A stretch of DNA of 64,000 bases from Sphingomonadales bacterium (GCA_025362295.1 JANYGX010000002.1:1-64000), one strand, 5' to 3'; shown: positions 29,274 to 38,793, counted from the stretch's first letter. The notes: generated by a model not told the origin, from the letters alone. Numbers and translations: made by a program.

Positions 29274-32045
29274 ATGATTTCCAGATTCTGTATTGCGATC
29301 GTGTTGCTGAGTGTATTTACCAGTCATAGTCTCAGCGCGCATGATGCTGATGACGGCGCGCAACCAACACCATCAGGGTTTTCCATCACCCCGCTGGAGT
29401 CGCCCGGTGCACAGCTGACACGCCTGGGAACACTGGATGGCACGGCCACTTCACCGGCAATCAGCAATCCGTCGGCTTTGGCCACCAGTCCGGATGGCAA
29501 GGTGCTGGCGCTGCTGACCTCCGGTTTTAACGGCATGGCGCTGCCGAGCGGTGCCCCTGACAGGGCACACTCAACAGAGCGATTGATGGTTTTCAGAAAC
29601 GATCGTGGTGGCATGATCAAACTCGCCGAGGTGCCTCTGCCCGCGACCTTTGCAGGTCTCGCCTGGTCTCCCGATGGCCACCATATTGCAGCAACGCTTG
29701 GTGTGGGCGATGCCGTCATCATTTTTGACTGGAATGGCAGGACACTGATCGCTGACGGTGCGCCAATCGCGCTTGGCCACAAATTTGGTTTGGGCTTGGC
29801 TGTCGAGCCTGCGGCAGCCGGTTTGGTTTATGCAGGGCCACAACAGATACTGGTTGCCAATTTTTTTAATGACTCAGTCAGCCTTGTTGATGTGCCAACG
29901 CGCAAAGTCATTGCCGAGCAGGATCTTCGGCCAGGTTTTCAGGAGCCTGCGCGGCACGGCGTGCCTGGCGGCACATATCCGTTCCGTATCGTTATGGCGG
30001 CAGCGGGGCGAGCCGTGGTCTCCTCGCCACGTGACCGTGAATTGATAACGCTTGCTGTTAATGACAATCGTATAAAAATCTTAAAGCGTGCGCCGACAGA
30101 GGCTGAGCCAACAGCTCTTATGGCACTGGCCGACGGGCGTGTGCTGGCAACCGGCGATAATGCGGATACGCTGATAGCACTTTCGGTTAACGGTGCCAGC
30201 GTGTCAGAATATCCGCTGGTGGCGTTTTCAGCTGGCACACCATTTGGCCGCCCAAAGGGATTAAATCCGAACGCCATGGCTCTTGGCCATGATGGCCACG
30301 TGTGGATAACTCTGGGCGGTATCAATGCTGTGGTCGCTGTTGATCTTGCCCGCACACTGGCGCGTCACCCCGGCATGCCTGCCGTGATAAGCGGCATGGT
30401 GCCAACCGGCTGGTACCCTGATGCTGTGGCCATGCTTGGCAATCAATTGGCCGTGGCAAATTTTAAAGGCCTGCCGGGCGCAAACCCCAATGGCTGTCGC
30501 CAGACACTGGCAACCGACGAGAAAGATGAAAAAACATGCCGCGCATCGGGGCAATATGTGTTGCAACTGCAAGCGGGCTCTTTGCTAACACTGCCGGTGC
30601 CGCATGGATCGGTGCTTGCTCGATTGACAGCCCGGGTTATGGCCAACCTTGGTGTACCATCCGCAAATCGCCGTGCAGCCGCTGAAGCAATGATGGTTAC
30701 CTTGCGACAGCATATCCGCAATGTCATCTATATCGTTAAGGAAAACCGCACCTACGATCAGGTGCTTGGTGATCTAAAGCCGGGCGATGGCGATCCACGC
30801 CTGACGTTGTTTCCGGATGTGATGACGCCCAATCATCATGCGCTGGCAAAGCAGTTTATAACATTTGATCGTTTTTTCGATACTGGCGACGTTTCAGCAA
30901 CCGGCTGGAGCTGGACAACGCAGGCGCGTGCTCTTGACCTGCTGGAGCGGATCACGCCGGTCGGTTATGCGGGCAAGGGCCTTGCGTATGAGGCGGAAGG
31001 CAGCAACCGCTTTGTCAATGTGGCCCTGTCGCCCGCCGACCGACATGCGGCAAACCCAAATGTGCCGGTCGATCCTGATCTTCTCGCGGGCACTGCCAAC
31101 CTCACGGCAACCGACCCGCCTTCTGGCGAGGCTGGCAGCGGCAACCTCTGGGCAGCCGCCATGTCCAGAGGGCTGTCGGTACGCAATTATGGTTTTTACG
31201 GGGACCTGTCGCGCTACGATGAAAAAGCCGGTGCAAACCGTATCCCGCGCGATCGCAATCCGGCCGCCACTGGCCTTCGCGTCATGTGGGCTGCTGACAA
31301 ACGGCTTGATCCAGTAACTGACCCTTATTTTCGCAGCTTTGATCAGGGTTACCCCGATTATTGGCTGGTGAACGAATGGCAGCGGGACTGGTTGCCGCTG
31401 GCTGCTGCGGGTAAAACGCCTCGCCTGACACTGCTGCGTTTGGGACACGATCACTTTGGTGATTTTGCCGAGGCGATTGACGGGGTAAACACGCCAGATC
31501 GGCAAATGGCTGACAATGATTATGCCATTGGCCGTGTGGTTGCAGCAGTGGCCAACAGCGCCGCTGCAAAAGACACGCTGATTGCAATCGTTGAAGATGA
31601 TGCGCAAAACGGTGCCGATCACGTGGATGCCCATCGTTCTCTGGCGTATGTGATTGGCCCTGGTGTCAAACACGGGGCTGTGATTTCAACCCGCTACTCC
31701 ACAGTCAACCTGATAAAGACTATCGAGCGCCTGCTTGATCTGCCACCACTTGGATTGAACGACAGTCTGGCACTGCCAATGGCTGATGCTTTCGATCCGG
31801 CAACACTGCGACTGCCGTGGCACTACACAGCGCTGTGGCCACAACCGCTTGATGCCACGGCACTGCCAAAACCCGCCAATCACGCAAGGTTGCACCGACC
31901 AGCCGGTTTGGCTCCGGAACATTCCGCCAAGTGGTGGGCGTCAGCCATGAAGAATCAGGATTTTTCAGGCGAAGATAAGCTGGATACAGAGGCGTTCAAC
32001 AAGGCGTTGTGGCGCGGGTTGAAACGGGATCGATTGCCAGAATAA
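29274..32045 (+). CDS. Secreted beta-propeller/phosphoesterase fusion protein
   Basis: The start at 29274 (MISRFCIAIVLLSVF) has a GAGGGAT ribosome site and gives a signal peptide ending near SLSAH; a longer frame from 29214 lacks both. Residues about 30-430 form a YncE/YVTN-like seven-bladed propeller (TSPDGKVLALLTSGF, LAWSPDGHHIAATL). From about 484 a phosphoesterase domain of the alkaline phosphatase superfamily begins (IYIVKENRTYDQVLGDL, FFDTGDVSATGWSW, IVEDDAQNGADHVD). It is probably periplasmic or exported and acts on phosphate or sulfate esters; substrate unknown. 923 residues. It converges on dsbD. Confidence 0.85.
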   Translation: MISRFCIAIVLLSVFTSHSLSAHDADDGAQPTPSGFSITPLESPGAQLTRLGTLDGTATSPAISNPSALATSPDGKVLALLTSGFNGMALPSGAPDRAHSTERLMVFRNDRGGMIKLAEVPLPATFAGLAWSPDGHHIAATLGVGDAVIIFDWNGRTLIADGAPIALGHKFGLGLAVEPAAAGLVYAGPQQILVANFFNDSVSLVDVPTRKVIAEQDLRPGFQEPARHGVPGGTYPFRIVMAAAGRAVVSSPRDRELITLAVNDNRIKILKRAPTEAEPTALMALADGRVLATGDNADTLIALSVNGASVSEYPLVAFSAGTPFGRPKGLNPNAMALGHDGHVWITLGGINAVVAVDLARTLARHPGMPAVISGMVPTGWYPDAVAMLGNQLAVANFKGLPGANPNGCRQTLATDEKDEKTCRASGQYVLQLQAGSLLTLPVPHGSVLARLTARVMANLGVPSANRRAAAEAMMVTLRQHIRNVIYIVKENRTYDQVLGDLKPGDGDPRLTLFPDVMTPNHHALAKQFITFDRFFDTGDVSATGWSWTTQARALDLLERITPVGYAGKGLAYEAEGSNRFVNVALSPADRHAANPNVPVDPDLLAGTANLTATDPPSGEAGSGNLWAAAMSRGLSVRNYGFYGDLSRYDEKAGANRIPRDRNPAATGLRVMWAADKRLDPVTDPYFRSFDQGYPDYWLVNEWQRDWLPLAAAGKTPRLTLLRLGHDHFGDFAEAIDGVNTPDRQMADNDYAIGRVVAAVANSAAAKDTLIAIVEDDAQNGADHVDAHRSLAYVIGPGVKHGAVISTRYSTVNLIKTIERLLDLPPLGLNDSLALPMADAFDPATLRLPWHYTALWPQPLDATALPKPANHARLHRPAGLAPEHSAKWWASAMKNQDFSGEDKLDTEAFNKALWRGLKRDRLPE

Positions 32046-32111
32046 CGTGCAAAGCTTTCTGGCCAGCGTTAGCTGTGCGCGGGCTATACCGGCAACCCTT
32101 TAAAGCCATTG

Positions 32112-34085
32112 CTATCCCCCGAGGGTTTTAACGAAAGCGTCCGGCGTCAATACCTGTGGCAATATTTCCGGTGTCTCTGTGGTGGCCCCCGGCTTGAAAT
32201 ACAAATACAACGGCACACCGGAGCGGCCATATTTGGCCAGCGTTCCGGCAATCGCGGCGTCTTTGCGGGTCCAGTCGCCAACCAGCACAGTCACACCATG
32301 TTTTTTCAGTGCCGTCGCAACAGCGTCGGTGTGGAGCGTGCTGTGTTCGTTAACCTTGCAGGTCAGGCACCAGTCGGCAGTGAAATAAACAAAGGTTGGT
32401 TTGCGGTCTGCCAGCAGGCTCGCAAGTTTTGTCTCGCTGTAAGCTTGCTCGTTCAGCGCAGTCGTTGCCGTTGCAGCGGTTGCCGGACCAACCTGCTGGT
32501 AAAGCACCCAGCCCAGCCATGCAGCGGTCATGAACATCGGGACAGCAAGCAGCTTGCGAAAAGTTAGCATCCAGGCGCCAGGCTTGGGCAGCCTGCGCTG
32601 CAATGCCGGCATAAACCCGATCAGCAGAAAGGGCAGGGCAAGGCCCAGCCCCAAGAAGACAAAAATCATCAGGCCGCCAATGGCCGGGAGCACCACGGCT
32701 GCACCCAGAGCCCCGGCCATGAACGGCGCCGTGCAGGGGCTCGCTACAAGTACGGCCAGCACGCCGGTCCAGAAAGGGCCGGCCAGTCCATCTTTTTGGG
32801 TGAGCGATTGGCCACTGCCGGCAAAGCGTGTGCTGATTTCGAATACCCCAAGCAGATTAAGGCCAATGACAAAAATCATCAGGGCAAGGCCACCGACAAT
32901 CCATGGATTTTGCAATTGAAACCCCCAGCCGATGGTCTGGCCGAGCGAGCGCAAAATCAGCAGTAATCCGCCCAGAGCGGCAAAGCTCAATATCACGCCA
33001 GCAGTGTAGGCGAGCGCTTCATTTTTGGCTTTTGCAGGGCTATGGCCGGCTTTTGCCAGCGCCAGCGCTTTCAGGCTGAGAATCGGGAAAACGCACGGCA
33101 TAAGGTTGAGAATGATGCCACCCATAAAAGCCAGGCCAACCGCTGCAAATAGGCCAAGCGGTTTATCGCTGCTATTTGTTAATTGAGCCGGTGTTGCATT
33201 CGCAGGCACATCAAGCCGGGCAGGGGCCAGCTGGCTGTTAAGAGTGAAGGCCTCTGTTTCGGCACTTGCTGACGTTTTTACAGTGAGCACACCCGATAGA
33301 CTGTCCGGTATTTTTGAAGATTTAAGAGCTTTTGCAGATATCCAGAGGGAGTTTCCATCGACGCTCAGCGTTTGCGGTGCGCCATTGACCAAGACGGCTG
33401 GCGTGAGCGGGTAAAACTGCGCCGAAACCAGTGTAGGCTTGTTCACCCCCCAGTTAATATGCATTGTGACGGTGCCCTGCGACACGGAAAACTGGCTGGG
33501 CCATGCCACAGTTTGAGGCAGCAGGGCACGGGCTTTGGCAAACCGCACCGCTTGTGCCGGTTCAGGCTTACCATCGCCCGGTTGCAGGCTGAGCGCCAGA
33601 TCAGCCTGTTCAGGCACGCATTGCTCATCGGAGCACACCAGCCACGAGACGGTGCTTTTTAGGAGAATCGGGCCTATGCCCTTGGTTGACATCCTATCGA
33701 AATCAGCCGGGGCTGTGATCGATCCCAGCAACGTGAGTGGACCATCATAGGCAAAATTAACGATATCATTGAGTCTGATGATGCCGGGCGGCGGGAAAGC
33801 GAGACCTCCGGCTTTGAAACCTTTGGGAAGAGTCCATTGAATATCTGTGGCAAGCCCGCTGTCACCGGGGTTCTGCCAATAGGTGTGCCAATGGGGAATC
33901 GGGCTTAAGGTTAGCGCAACTGCAACGGTCTGACCCGCCTTAATGGTTTGAGATTCGGTTACCAGATCAACACTTGTGTGTGCACGTTTAAAGCTAACCG
34001 CTGAAGCTAAATCCGCTACAAAAAATAAACTGAAAAAGGTCAGTAAATGACCCGTAATTCTTAAAATCGATATAAAAAACACCAT
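32112..34085 (-). CDS. dsbD: DsbD-family protein-disulfide reductase
   Basis: Transfers electrons from cytosolic thioredoxin across the inner membrane to periplasmic thiol proteins. The 657-residue protein has a signal peptide, an N-terminal DsbD-alpha-like domain (YWQNPGDSG, then VCSDEQCVPE), about eight membrane helices with the redox pair in NLMPCVFPIL and ASPCTAPFM, and a C-terminal thioredoxin domain with WCLTCK. AAGGA close upstream fixes the start at 34085 rather than 34133. The partner for the exported electrons is unknown. Confidence 0.9.
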   Translation of the reverse strand: MVFFISILRITGHLLTFFSLFFVADLASAVSFKRAHTSVDLVTESQTIKAGQTVAVALTLSPIPHWHTYWQNPGDSGLATDIQWTLPKGFKAGGLAFPPPGIIRLNDIVNFAYDGPLTLLGSITAPADFDRMSTKGIGPILLKSTVSWLVCSDEQCVPEQADLALSLQPGDGKPEPAQAVRFAKARALLPQTVAWPSQFSVSQGTVTMHINWGVNKPTLVSAQFYPLTPAVLVNGAPQTLSVDGNSLWISAKALKSSKIPDSLSGVLTVKTSASAETEAFTLNSQLAPARLDVPANATPAQLTNSSDKPLGLFAAVGLAFMGGIILNLMPCVFPILSLKALALAKAGHSPAKAKNEALAYTAGVILSFAALGGLLLILRSLGQTIGWGFQLQNPWIVGGLALMIFVIGLNLLGVFEISTRFAGSGQSLTQKDGLAGPFWTGVLAVLVASPCTAPFMAGALGAAVVLPAIGGLMIFVFLGLGLALPFLLIGFMPALQRRLPKPGAWMLTFRKLLAVPMFMTAAWLGWVLYQQVGPATAATATTALNEQAYSETKLASLLADRKPTFVYFTADWCLTCKVNEHSTLHTDAVATALKKHGVTVLVGDWTRKDAAIAGTLAKYGRSGVPLYLYFKPGATTETPEILPQVLTPDAFVKTLGG

Positions 34086-34173
34086 GAATTCCTTACTGCG
34101 CTGCCTATGGGTTTCGACCACACGAAATCCCAACTCACAATAAGATATAAACCAATACGGTTATAAAGTCAAG

Positions 34174-34341
34174 TTATTTAATTTTCGCTTCTTTAAATTC
34201 AACGTGTTTGCGAGCCACAGGATCATATTTTTTGAAGGTCAATTTTTCTGTTTTGGTACGCGGGTTCTTCTTGGTTGTGTAGAAAAAACCGGTGTCAGCC
34301 GTGCTGACCAGCTTGATTTTAATGGTGGTTGGCTTTGCCAT
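34174..34341 (-). CDS. rpmG: 50S ribosomal protein L33
   Basis: A 55-residue protein starting [20 protein letters not shown] and continuing [19 protein letters not shown], the standard L33 sequence of the zinc-independent (C-minus) type without Cys ligands. It is a component of the large subunit near the E site. A ribosomal gene downstream of rnr on the same strand is usual in alphaproteobacteria; about 100 bases separate them. Confidence 0.95.
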   Translation of the reverse strand: MAKPTTIKIKLVSTADTGFFYTTKKNPRTKTEKLTFKKYDPVARKHVEFKEAKIK

Positions 34342-34442
34342 GGTACATACCTTCTTAGCGTCGCAGTTGCCTGCGCCGGGATTAAGTTGTCCGTATGCCG
34401 GAGGTGGCGCTCCAAGTCAACGCTGGATGATGAAGCTCGGGC

Positions 34443-36482
34443 CTACGTATGCCGCTGCCTCTTGCCCCGATGCTTGATGGAACGCTTAGGCCTGACCTTT
34501 GCGGTCTCTTGCGTGCCCTCACCCACAACCACCTCGAACTGTAGCCCGCCTGAAACGGGTTTTGCCTCGATCAGCTTGAGCGCCAGTTGCTGGCCCATGT
34601 GATAGACAGTGCCGGTTGTGTCCCCCTTAAGAGTCAGGCTTTTTTCATGAAATGTAAAATAATCCTGCCCCAATGAGCCTATGGGCACCAGCCCATCACC
34701 GCCGATTTCATCGAGCGTTACAAACAGCCCAAACTTTGTCACACCGGTGATGCGTCCGGGGAAAATCTCACCGGTGCGCGCCGACAGGTAGGCCGCCACA
34801 TAGCGGTCGATGGTATCGCGCTCGGCGATCATGGCGCGTCGCTCGGTTGATGAAATATGCTCACAGGTCTTATCGAGGGTCACCACGTCCGCATCGCTCA
34901 TACCGCCGTCGCCAAGCTTCAAACCGGAAACCAATGCACGGTGGATCATCAGATCGGAGTAGCGCCGAATCGGCGAGGTGAAATGCCCATAGGATGGCAA
35001 CGCCAAACCAAAATGCCCCAGATGTGCCGTGCCATAATACGCTTGTGTTTGAGTGCGGAGCACAATCTGTTGCACCAGCGCTGCCACATCGGTGTTTTTG
35101 GTTTTTTCGAGAATGCTATTGAACATGGCGGGTTTAAGCAGTTGGCCAAGAGCAAACGCCTGATCAAGCGATTCAAGAAAATCTTTCAGTGCCAACAATT
35201 TTTCGCGGGTTGGTGGTTCATGTATGCGGTAGACCACCGGGTTTTTCAGTTTCTCAAGTTGCTTGGCGGCAGCCACATTGGCCATGATCATGAAATCTTC
35301 CACAACCCGGTGCGCATCGAGATGCGGCCGCGCGGCGATACGCCGGATGACGCCTTGCTCATCAAGTTCAACCCGCCGTTCCGGCAAATCAAGGTCAAGC
35401 GGTGCACGCGCATGGCGGGCTTTGGTGAGAGCAGACCAGGCACCCCAGAGATTTTTAAGATAAGGCACATGCTCGTGTTGTTCCTGCGCCATTTCATAAG
35501 CGAGGTTGGCGGCAGAACGCATCAGCGCGCGGGTGAATTTATAGCTCAGCATTTTGCCTTCTGCATCAATATGAATATGTGCAGCGAGGCAGGCACGGTC
35601 AAGCTCCGGCATCAGCGAACACACATCCGCCGACAATATTTCCGGCAGCATCGGCACGACCCGATCGGGAAAATACGCCGAGTTGCCGCGCGCGCGCGCT
35701 TCGGCATCAAGGCTGGTGCCAGGGCGCACATAGTAGGACACGTCAGCAATCGCCACGATCAAATTCCAGCCCCCATTGCCATCGGATTCCGCCCATATGG
35801 CATCATCATGATCGCGGGCGTCAGCCGGATCGATGGTGATGAGCGGAACGTCACGCAAATCTTCCCGCTCACCAAGTGGCTGGTGTGCTGACATTTTAGC
35901 TTCGGCCAAAGCTTCATCAGGAAAACGGGTTGGCAAGCCGTGCTGATGAATGGCGATCAGCGACATGGAGCGTGGTGCCAGCGGTGAACCAAGCCGCTCA
36001 ATCACCTTGACCATTTGCATGCCCAACTTCTGATTTTTGCCTGTGGGTGTCGCCAGCACCAGCTCGCCGTGCAGAGCTTCGGCAAGATCGCCCGGCAGAA
36101 TCATAAAGTCCATGCGCAGACGCTTGTTGGTGGGCTCGAGCAGAGTCTGGGTTTTATCGACGCGCACAACACCAAGGATGTTATCCGGTTTTTTCTCCAG
36201 CTGCTTCAGCGGATGCGCGCGGTAGCGGCCCGATTGCTTCTGCTCAATACGGGCAAGCACACGATCACCGAAACCCAGTGCGCAGTTTTTTTTGCCGATC
36301 CGCGATTTGCGTTCAACAATCAGAATACGCGGTGGTCTCCCGTCACCACTCCACTCCTCTGGCTCGCCCATAGGGTCACCATCATCGGTAATGGCCACCA
36401 CTTTAAGAGTCATGAGTTTGTCGAGAGTAACAGCAGGCTTTGTTTGTGGGGAAGGTTTATCAGAATGTTGGTTTTTTTTCAT
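34443..36482 (-). CDS. rnr: Ribonuclease R, lacking the N-terminal winged helix
   Basis: Processive 3'-5' exoribonuclease of the RNB family. The 679-residue protein has cold-shock/OB regions (ALGFGDRVLARIEQ), the catalytic RNB domain with the metal-binding aspartates in TIDPADARDHDDAIW, and a C-terminal S1 domain (FPGRITGVTKFGLFVTLDE) with a basic tail. Most alphaproteobacterial forms start with an 80-90 residue winged helix; here an in-frame stop lies five codons before the only upstream Met, so it is absent. No clear ribosome site is seen at 36482. Confidence 0.9.
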   Translation of the reverse strand: MKKNQHSDKPSPQTKPAVTLDKLMTLKVVAITDDGDPMGEPEEWSGDGRPPRILIVERKSRIGKKNCALGFGDRVLARIEQKQSGRYRAHPLKQLEKKPDNILGVVRVDKTQTLLEPTNKRLRMDFMILPGDLAEALHGELVLATPTGKNQKLGMQMVKVIERLGSPLAPRSMSLIAIHQHGLPTRFPDEALAEAKMSAHQPLGEREDLRDVPLITIDPADARDHDDAIWAESDGNGGWNLIVAIADVSYYVRPGTSLDAEARARGNSAYFPDRVVPMLPEILSADVCSLMPELDRACLAAHIHIDAEGKMLSYKFTRALMRSAANLAYEMAQEQHEHVPYLKNLWGAWSALTKARHARAPLDLDLPERRVELDEQGVIRRIAARPHLDAHRVVEDFMIMANVAAAKQLEKLKNPVVYRIHEPPTREKLLALKDFLESLDQAFALGQLLKPAMFNSILEKTKNTDVAALVQQIVLRTQTQAYYGTAHLGHFGLALPSYGHFTSPIRRYSDLMIHRALVSGLKLGDGGMSDADVVTLDKTCEHISSTERRAMIAERDTIDRYVAAYLSARTGEIFPGRITGVTKFGLFVTLDEIGGDGLVPIGSLGQDYFTFHEKSLTLKGDTTGTVYHMGQQLALKLIEAKPVSGGLQFEVVVGEGTQETAKVRPKRSIKHRGKRQRHT

Positions 36483-36744
36483 AGAGATGCAATATCAGGC
36501 ATAAGCGGCGTTGTCATCAAGATGTCAGATTGGAGATGAGACACAGAGTAATGGCTTAGTAACCCGTTCTCTAGCTGAGGGTAGAAGTATGGGCATTTTG
36601 TGATTTTTGGCCATTTGGTAAGGGGGTAATTCCACCAGAAATGGCATGGTCTAAGCCCACAGGCAGCCCCCGGACCTCCAAGTGATAGGCCTCCTCACCA
36701 AATATTAACCATGCTGCATTATTGTGCAATATGGGATAGTAAGA

Positions 36745-37200
36745 ATGAAAAAAATTTTCGTAGCGATTATTTTTGTCACGCTGTGCGCGGGCTTGTCTGC
36801 CCATGCACAAGTGGTCACGCAAACAACAGGTTTGCAACTTGGCTCGTTTGTTTTTAGCGGCAGCCCATGTTCTATATCTTTAAATCCTATAACGTCAGCG
36901 CGCACCGTAACAAGTGGTAGTGCACTCTTGTTGCCAAGTGGCACACCCGCAACAGTCGCAAAATTTTCAGTGACCGGTTTGCCAAATCAGGTGGTGACCA
37001 TAATTCTGCCTTCAAGCATCATCGTAAACTCAGGAAGCGGACCACCAATGACTGTTGTGCCGGTGCTCAACGGTCCGGTCAGCCGCACGCTCTCACCAAG
37101 TGGCACCATCACCTTTCAGGTTGGTGCCGATATATCCCTGCCTGCAGGCACGGCTGGAAATTATGCGTATAGCGGGTTTTATTCCGTTACAGTGAATTAA
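36745..37200 (+). CDS. DUF4402-like secreted protein (pilin-like)
   Basis: A 151-residue protein with a signal peptide (MKKIFVAIIFVTLCAGLSAHA). The beta-rich, Ser/Thr/Gly-rich mature chain (LGSFVFSGSPCSISL, FSVTGLPNQVVTIILP, YAYSGFYSVTVN) resembles DUF4402 proteins, thought to be surface or fimbrial subunits. It keeps only one Cys in the mature part. The start at 36745 puts the signal at the N-terminus. It opens the surface locus ahead of the chaperone and usher genes. Confidence 0.7.
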   Translation: MKKIFVAIIFVTLCAGLSAHAQVVTQTTGLQLGSFVFSGSPCSISLNPITSARTVTSGSALLLPSGTPATVAKFSVTGLPNQVVTIILPSSIIVNSGSGPPMTVVPVLNGPVSRTLSPSGTITFQVGADISLPAGTAGNYAYSGFYSVTVN

Positions 37201-37337
37201 ATTTCCTTTTGAAAATACGGCCGTTTGTTTTGGCTGCAAAACTAAAACATCCTTAATTTTTTGCTTACCAGGTTATTTGGCAAGTCTTTAACGCTGCCTG
37301 AGCTAGTTGTGTCTTGTTTGGCTTAACTCAACTAAAA

Positions 37338-37352
37338 GTCCTCAGGAGGGAC
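37338..37352 (+). promoter_or_regulatory. Shine-Dalgarno in a small hairpin, first copy
   Basis: GTCCT-CAGGA-GGGAC can pair as a five-pair stem (one G-T pair) with the ribosome site AGGAGG in its loop and 3' arm, seven bases before the ATG at 37360. The identical 15 bases precede the downstream paralog, although surrounding bases differ. Confidence 0.5.
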
Positions 37353-37359
37353 AATACAC

Positions 37360-37950
37360 ATGAAAAATACAATCACAAAAATCTTGCTACTGAGCGTTGC
37401 TGTTTCATCATTCGCAAGCGTTGCCAATGCTGATACGTTTTCTGCTGCTACAATCGGTGCTACTGTTGTTGCACCAGTCGTTGTTTCAGAAAAGCGCGGC
37501 TTGAACTTTGGTACAGTGGCCCCAGGTGCCGCTGGTGGTACAGTCACCATTCTGAACGGTGCTGGTGTAACCGCAACAGGTGCAGCGCTCACCAACTATC
37601 CATCAACACGTACGACAGCAGGCGCCATTATCCTTGGTACAGCTTTGCTGAACACAGGCGTCATTCTCGCCGTTGGTTCCGCTGCCACAGCCAGCACACC
37701 GGTCAGCCAAATCGTACTGCCAGCAGTAGTATCAACACTGACAGGCTGCGATGGTACCGGCACATCGCCAACAGTTGACACTTTCACCAGAGCACCAGCC
37801 GCTGCTGTAACAATGCCAGCCGCCGCTGCCGTTGTTGCCGGTGCAGCTTCTGCTGTTCAGGTTGCTATCGGCATTGGTGCAACATTGCACATGAACGTCG
37901 GTAACACTGGCACATGCGCTGGTACATACACAGTGCAAATGGATTACTAA
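37360..37950 (+). CDS. DUF4402 domain secreted protein A
   Basis: A 196-residue protein with a signal peptide ending at ANA-D. The beta-sandwich mature chain has the DUF4402 features RGLNFGTVAPGAAGG and a C-terminal GTYTVQMDY. Two cysteines (130 and 186) may form a disulfide. Ala, Thr, Gly and Val dominate, as in pilins and spore-coat-like subunits. It is very similar to the next gene and has its own strong terminator at 37962-37986, so it can be made at higher level than the chaperone and usher. Structural surface subunit is the likely role. Confidence 0.85.
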   Translation: MKNTITKILLLSVAVSSFASVANADTFSAATIGATVVAPVVVSEKRGLNFGTVAPGAAGGTVTILNGAGVTATGAALTNYPSTRTTAGAIILGTALLNTGVILAVGSAATASTPVSQIVLPAVVSTLTGCDGTGTSPTVDTFTRAPAAAVTMPAAAAVVAGAASAVQVAIGIGATLHMNVGNTGTCAGTYTVQMDY

Positions 37951-37961
37951 AAAAATAAACG

Positions 37962-37986
37962 TGGGGGCAGCCAAAAGCTGCCCCCA
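37962..37986 (+). terminator. Rho-independent terminator after DUF4402 protein A
   Basis: TGGGGGCAGC and GCTGCCCCCA form a perfect 10-pair stem with loop CAAAA, followed by TTTTCT. It lies 12 bases after the stop codon and is one of the strongest terminators in the window. Confidence 0.92.
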
Positions 37987-38168
37987 TTTTCTATTCTGAT
38001 ACAAATACACAGCGCATTCATAAATGACGCATTATAGAGCTGATAGCTTAAGCGCATCGCTGCTATAAAACCATTTCATTTTTAATATTAATGTTTCGTT
38101 TACCACTTGGGTTGGTAATATTTTAATCCCTTCTGCGTTATCAGTATTACGTCAAGTTAATAGTAAAC

Positions 38169-38183
38169 GTCCTCAGGAGGGAC
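38169..38183 (+). promoter_or_regulatory. Shine-Dalgarno in a small hairpin, second copy
   Basis: Same 15 bases as at 37338-37352, six bases before the ATG at 38190. The AGGAGG site is in the loop and 3' arm of the potential hairpin. Confidence 0.5.
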
Positions 38184-38189
38184 AAACAT

Positions 38190-38780
38190 ATGAAAAATAC
38201 ACTCAAGAAAATATTGATGGTCAGCGTTGCTGTTTCATCATTCACAGGATCAGCGTTCGCTGGCACTTTTGCAGGGGCCACTATTGGTGCAACAATTATC
38301 GCTCCTGTTGTCGTTTCACAACAACGCGGTTTAAACTTTGGTACAGTAGCGCCTGGTGCAGCAGGCGGCACAATCACCATTCTGAATGGTGCCGGTGTCA
38401 CGGCTACAGGTGCAGCGCTTACCAATTATCCATCAACACGTACGACAGCAGGCGCGATTATCCTTGGTACAGCTTTGCTGAACACCGGTGTTATTCTTGC
38501 TGTTGGTTCTGCTGCCACAGCCAGCACACCTGTCAGCCAGATCGTACTGCCAGCAGTAGTATCAACGCTTACTGGTTGTGATGGTACCGGCACATCGCCA
38601 ACAGTTGACACCTTCACCAGAGCACCAGCCGCTGCTGTAACAATGCCAGCGGCTGCCGCTGTTGTTGCCGGTGCAGCATCAGCTGTGCAGGTTGCGATTG
38701 GTGTTGGTGCAACACTACACTTGAATATCGGCAATACCGGCACGTGCGTAGGTACATACGCAATACAGATGGATTACTAG
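38190..38780 (+). CDS. DUF4402 domain secreted protein B (paralog of A)
   Basis: A 196-residue paralog of the preceding gene. Residues 63-171 are identical in sequence, while the signal peptide (SAFA-G) and ends differ. Cys130 and Cys186 are kept. Many codons in the identical block differ silently (for example Val, Gly and Ala third positions), so the protein sequence is held by selection rather than by very recent copying. It has its own terminator (38794-38815), then the chaperone gene. Confidence 0.85.
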   Translation: MKNTLKKILMVSVAVSSFTGSAFAGTFAGATIGATIIAPVVVSQQRGLNFGTVAPGAAGGTITILNGAGVTATGAALTNYPSTRTTAGAIILGTALLNTGVILAVGSAATASTPVSQIVLPAVVSTLTGCDGTGTSPTVDTFTRAPAAAVTMPAAAAVVAGAASAVQVAIGVGATLHLNIGNTGTCVGTYAIQMDY

Positions 38781-38793
38781 AAAATTTTAATCG

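Noticed and set aside
30894-31673. 259-codon minus-strand frame inside the phosphoesterase gene
   Set aside because: Shadow frame opposite the catalytic domain.
34857-35891. 344-codon plus-strand frame inside rnr
   Set aside because: Shadow; Arg/His-rich composition typical of antisense frames.
36571-36837. 88-codon minus-strand frame upstream of the first DUF4402 gene
   Set aside because: Overlaps the signal peptide region of a supported gene and lacks a ribosome site.
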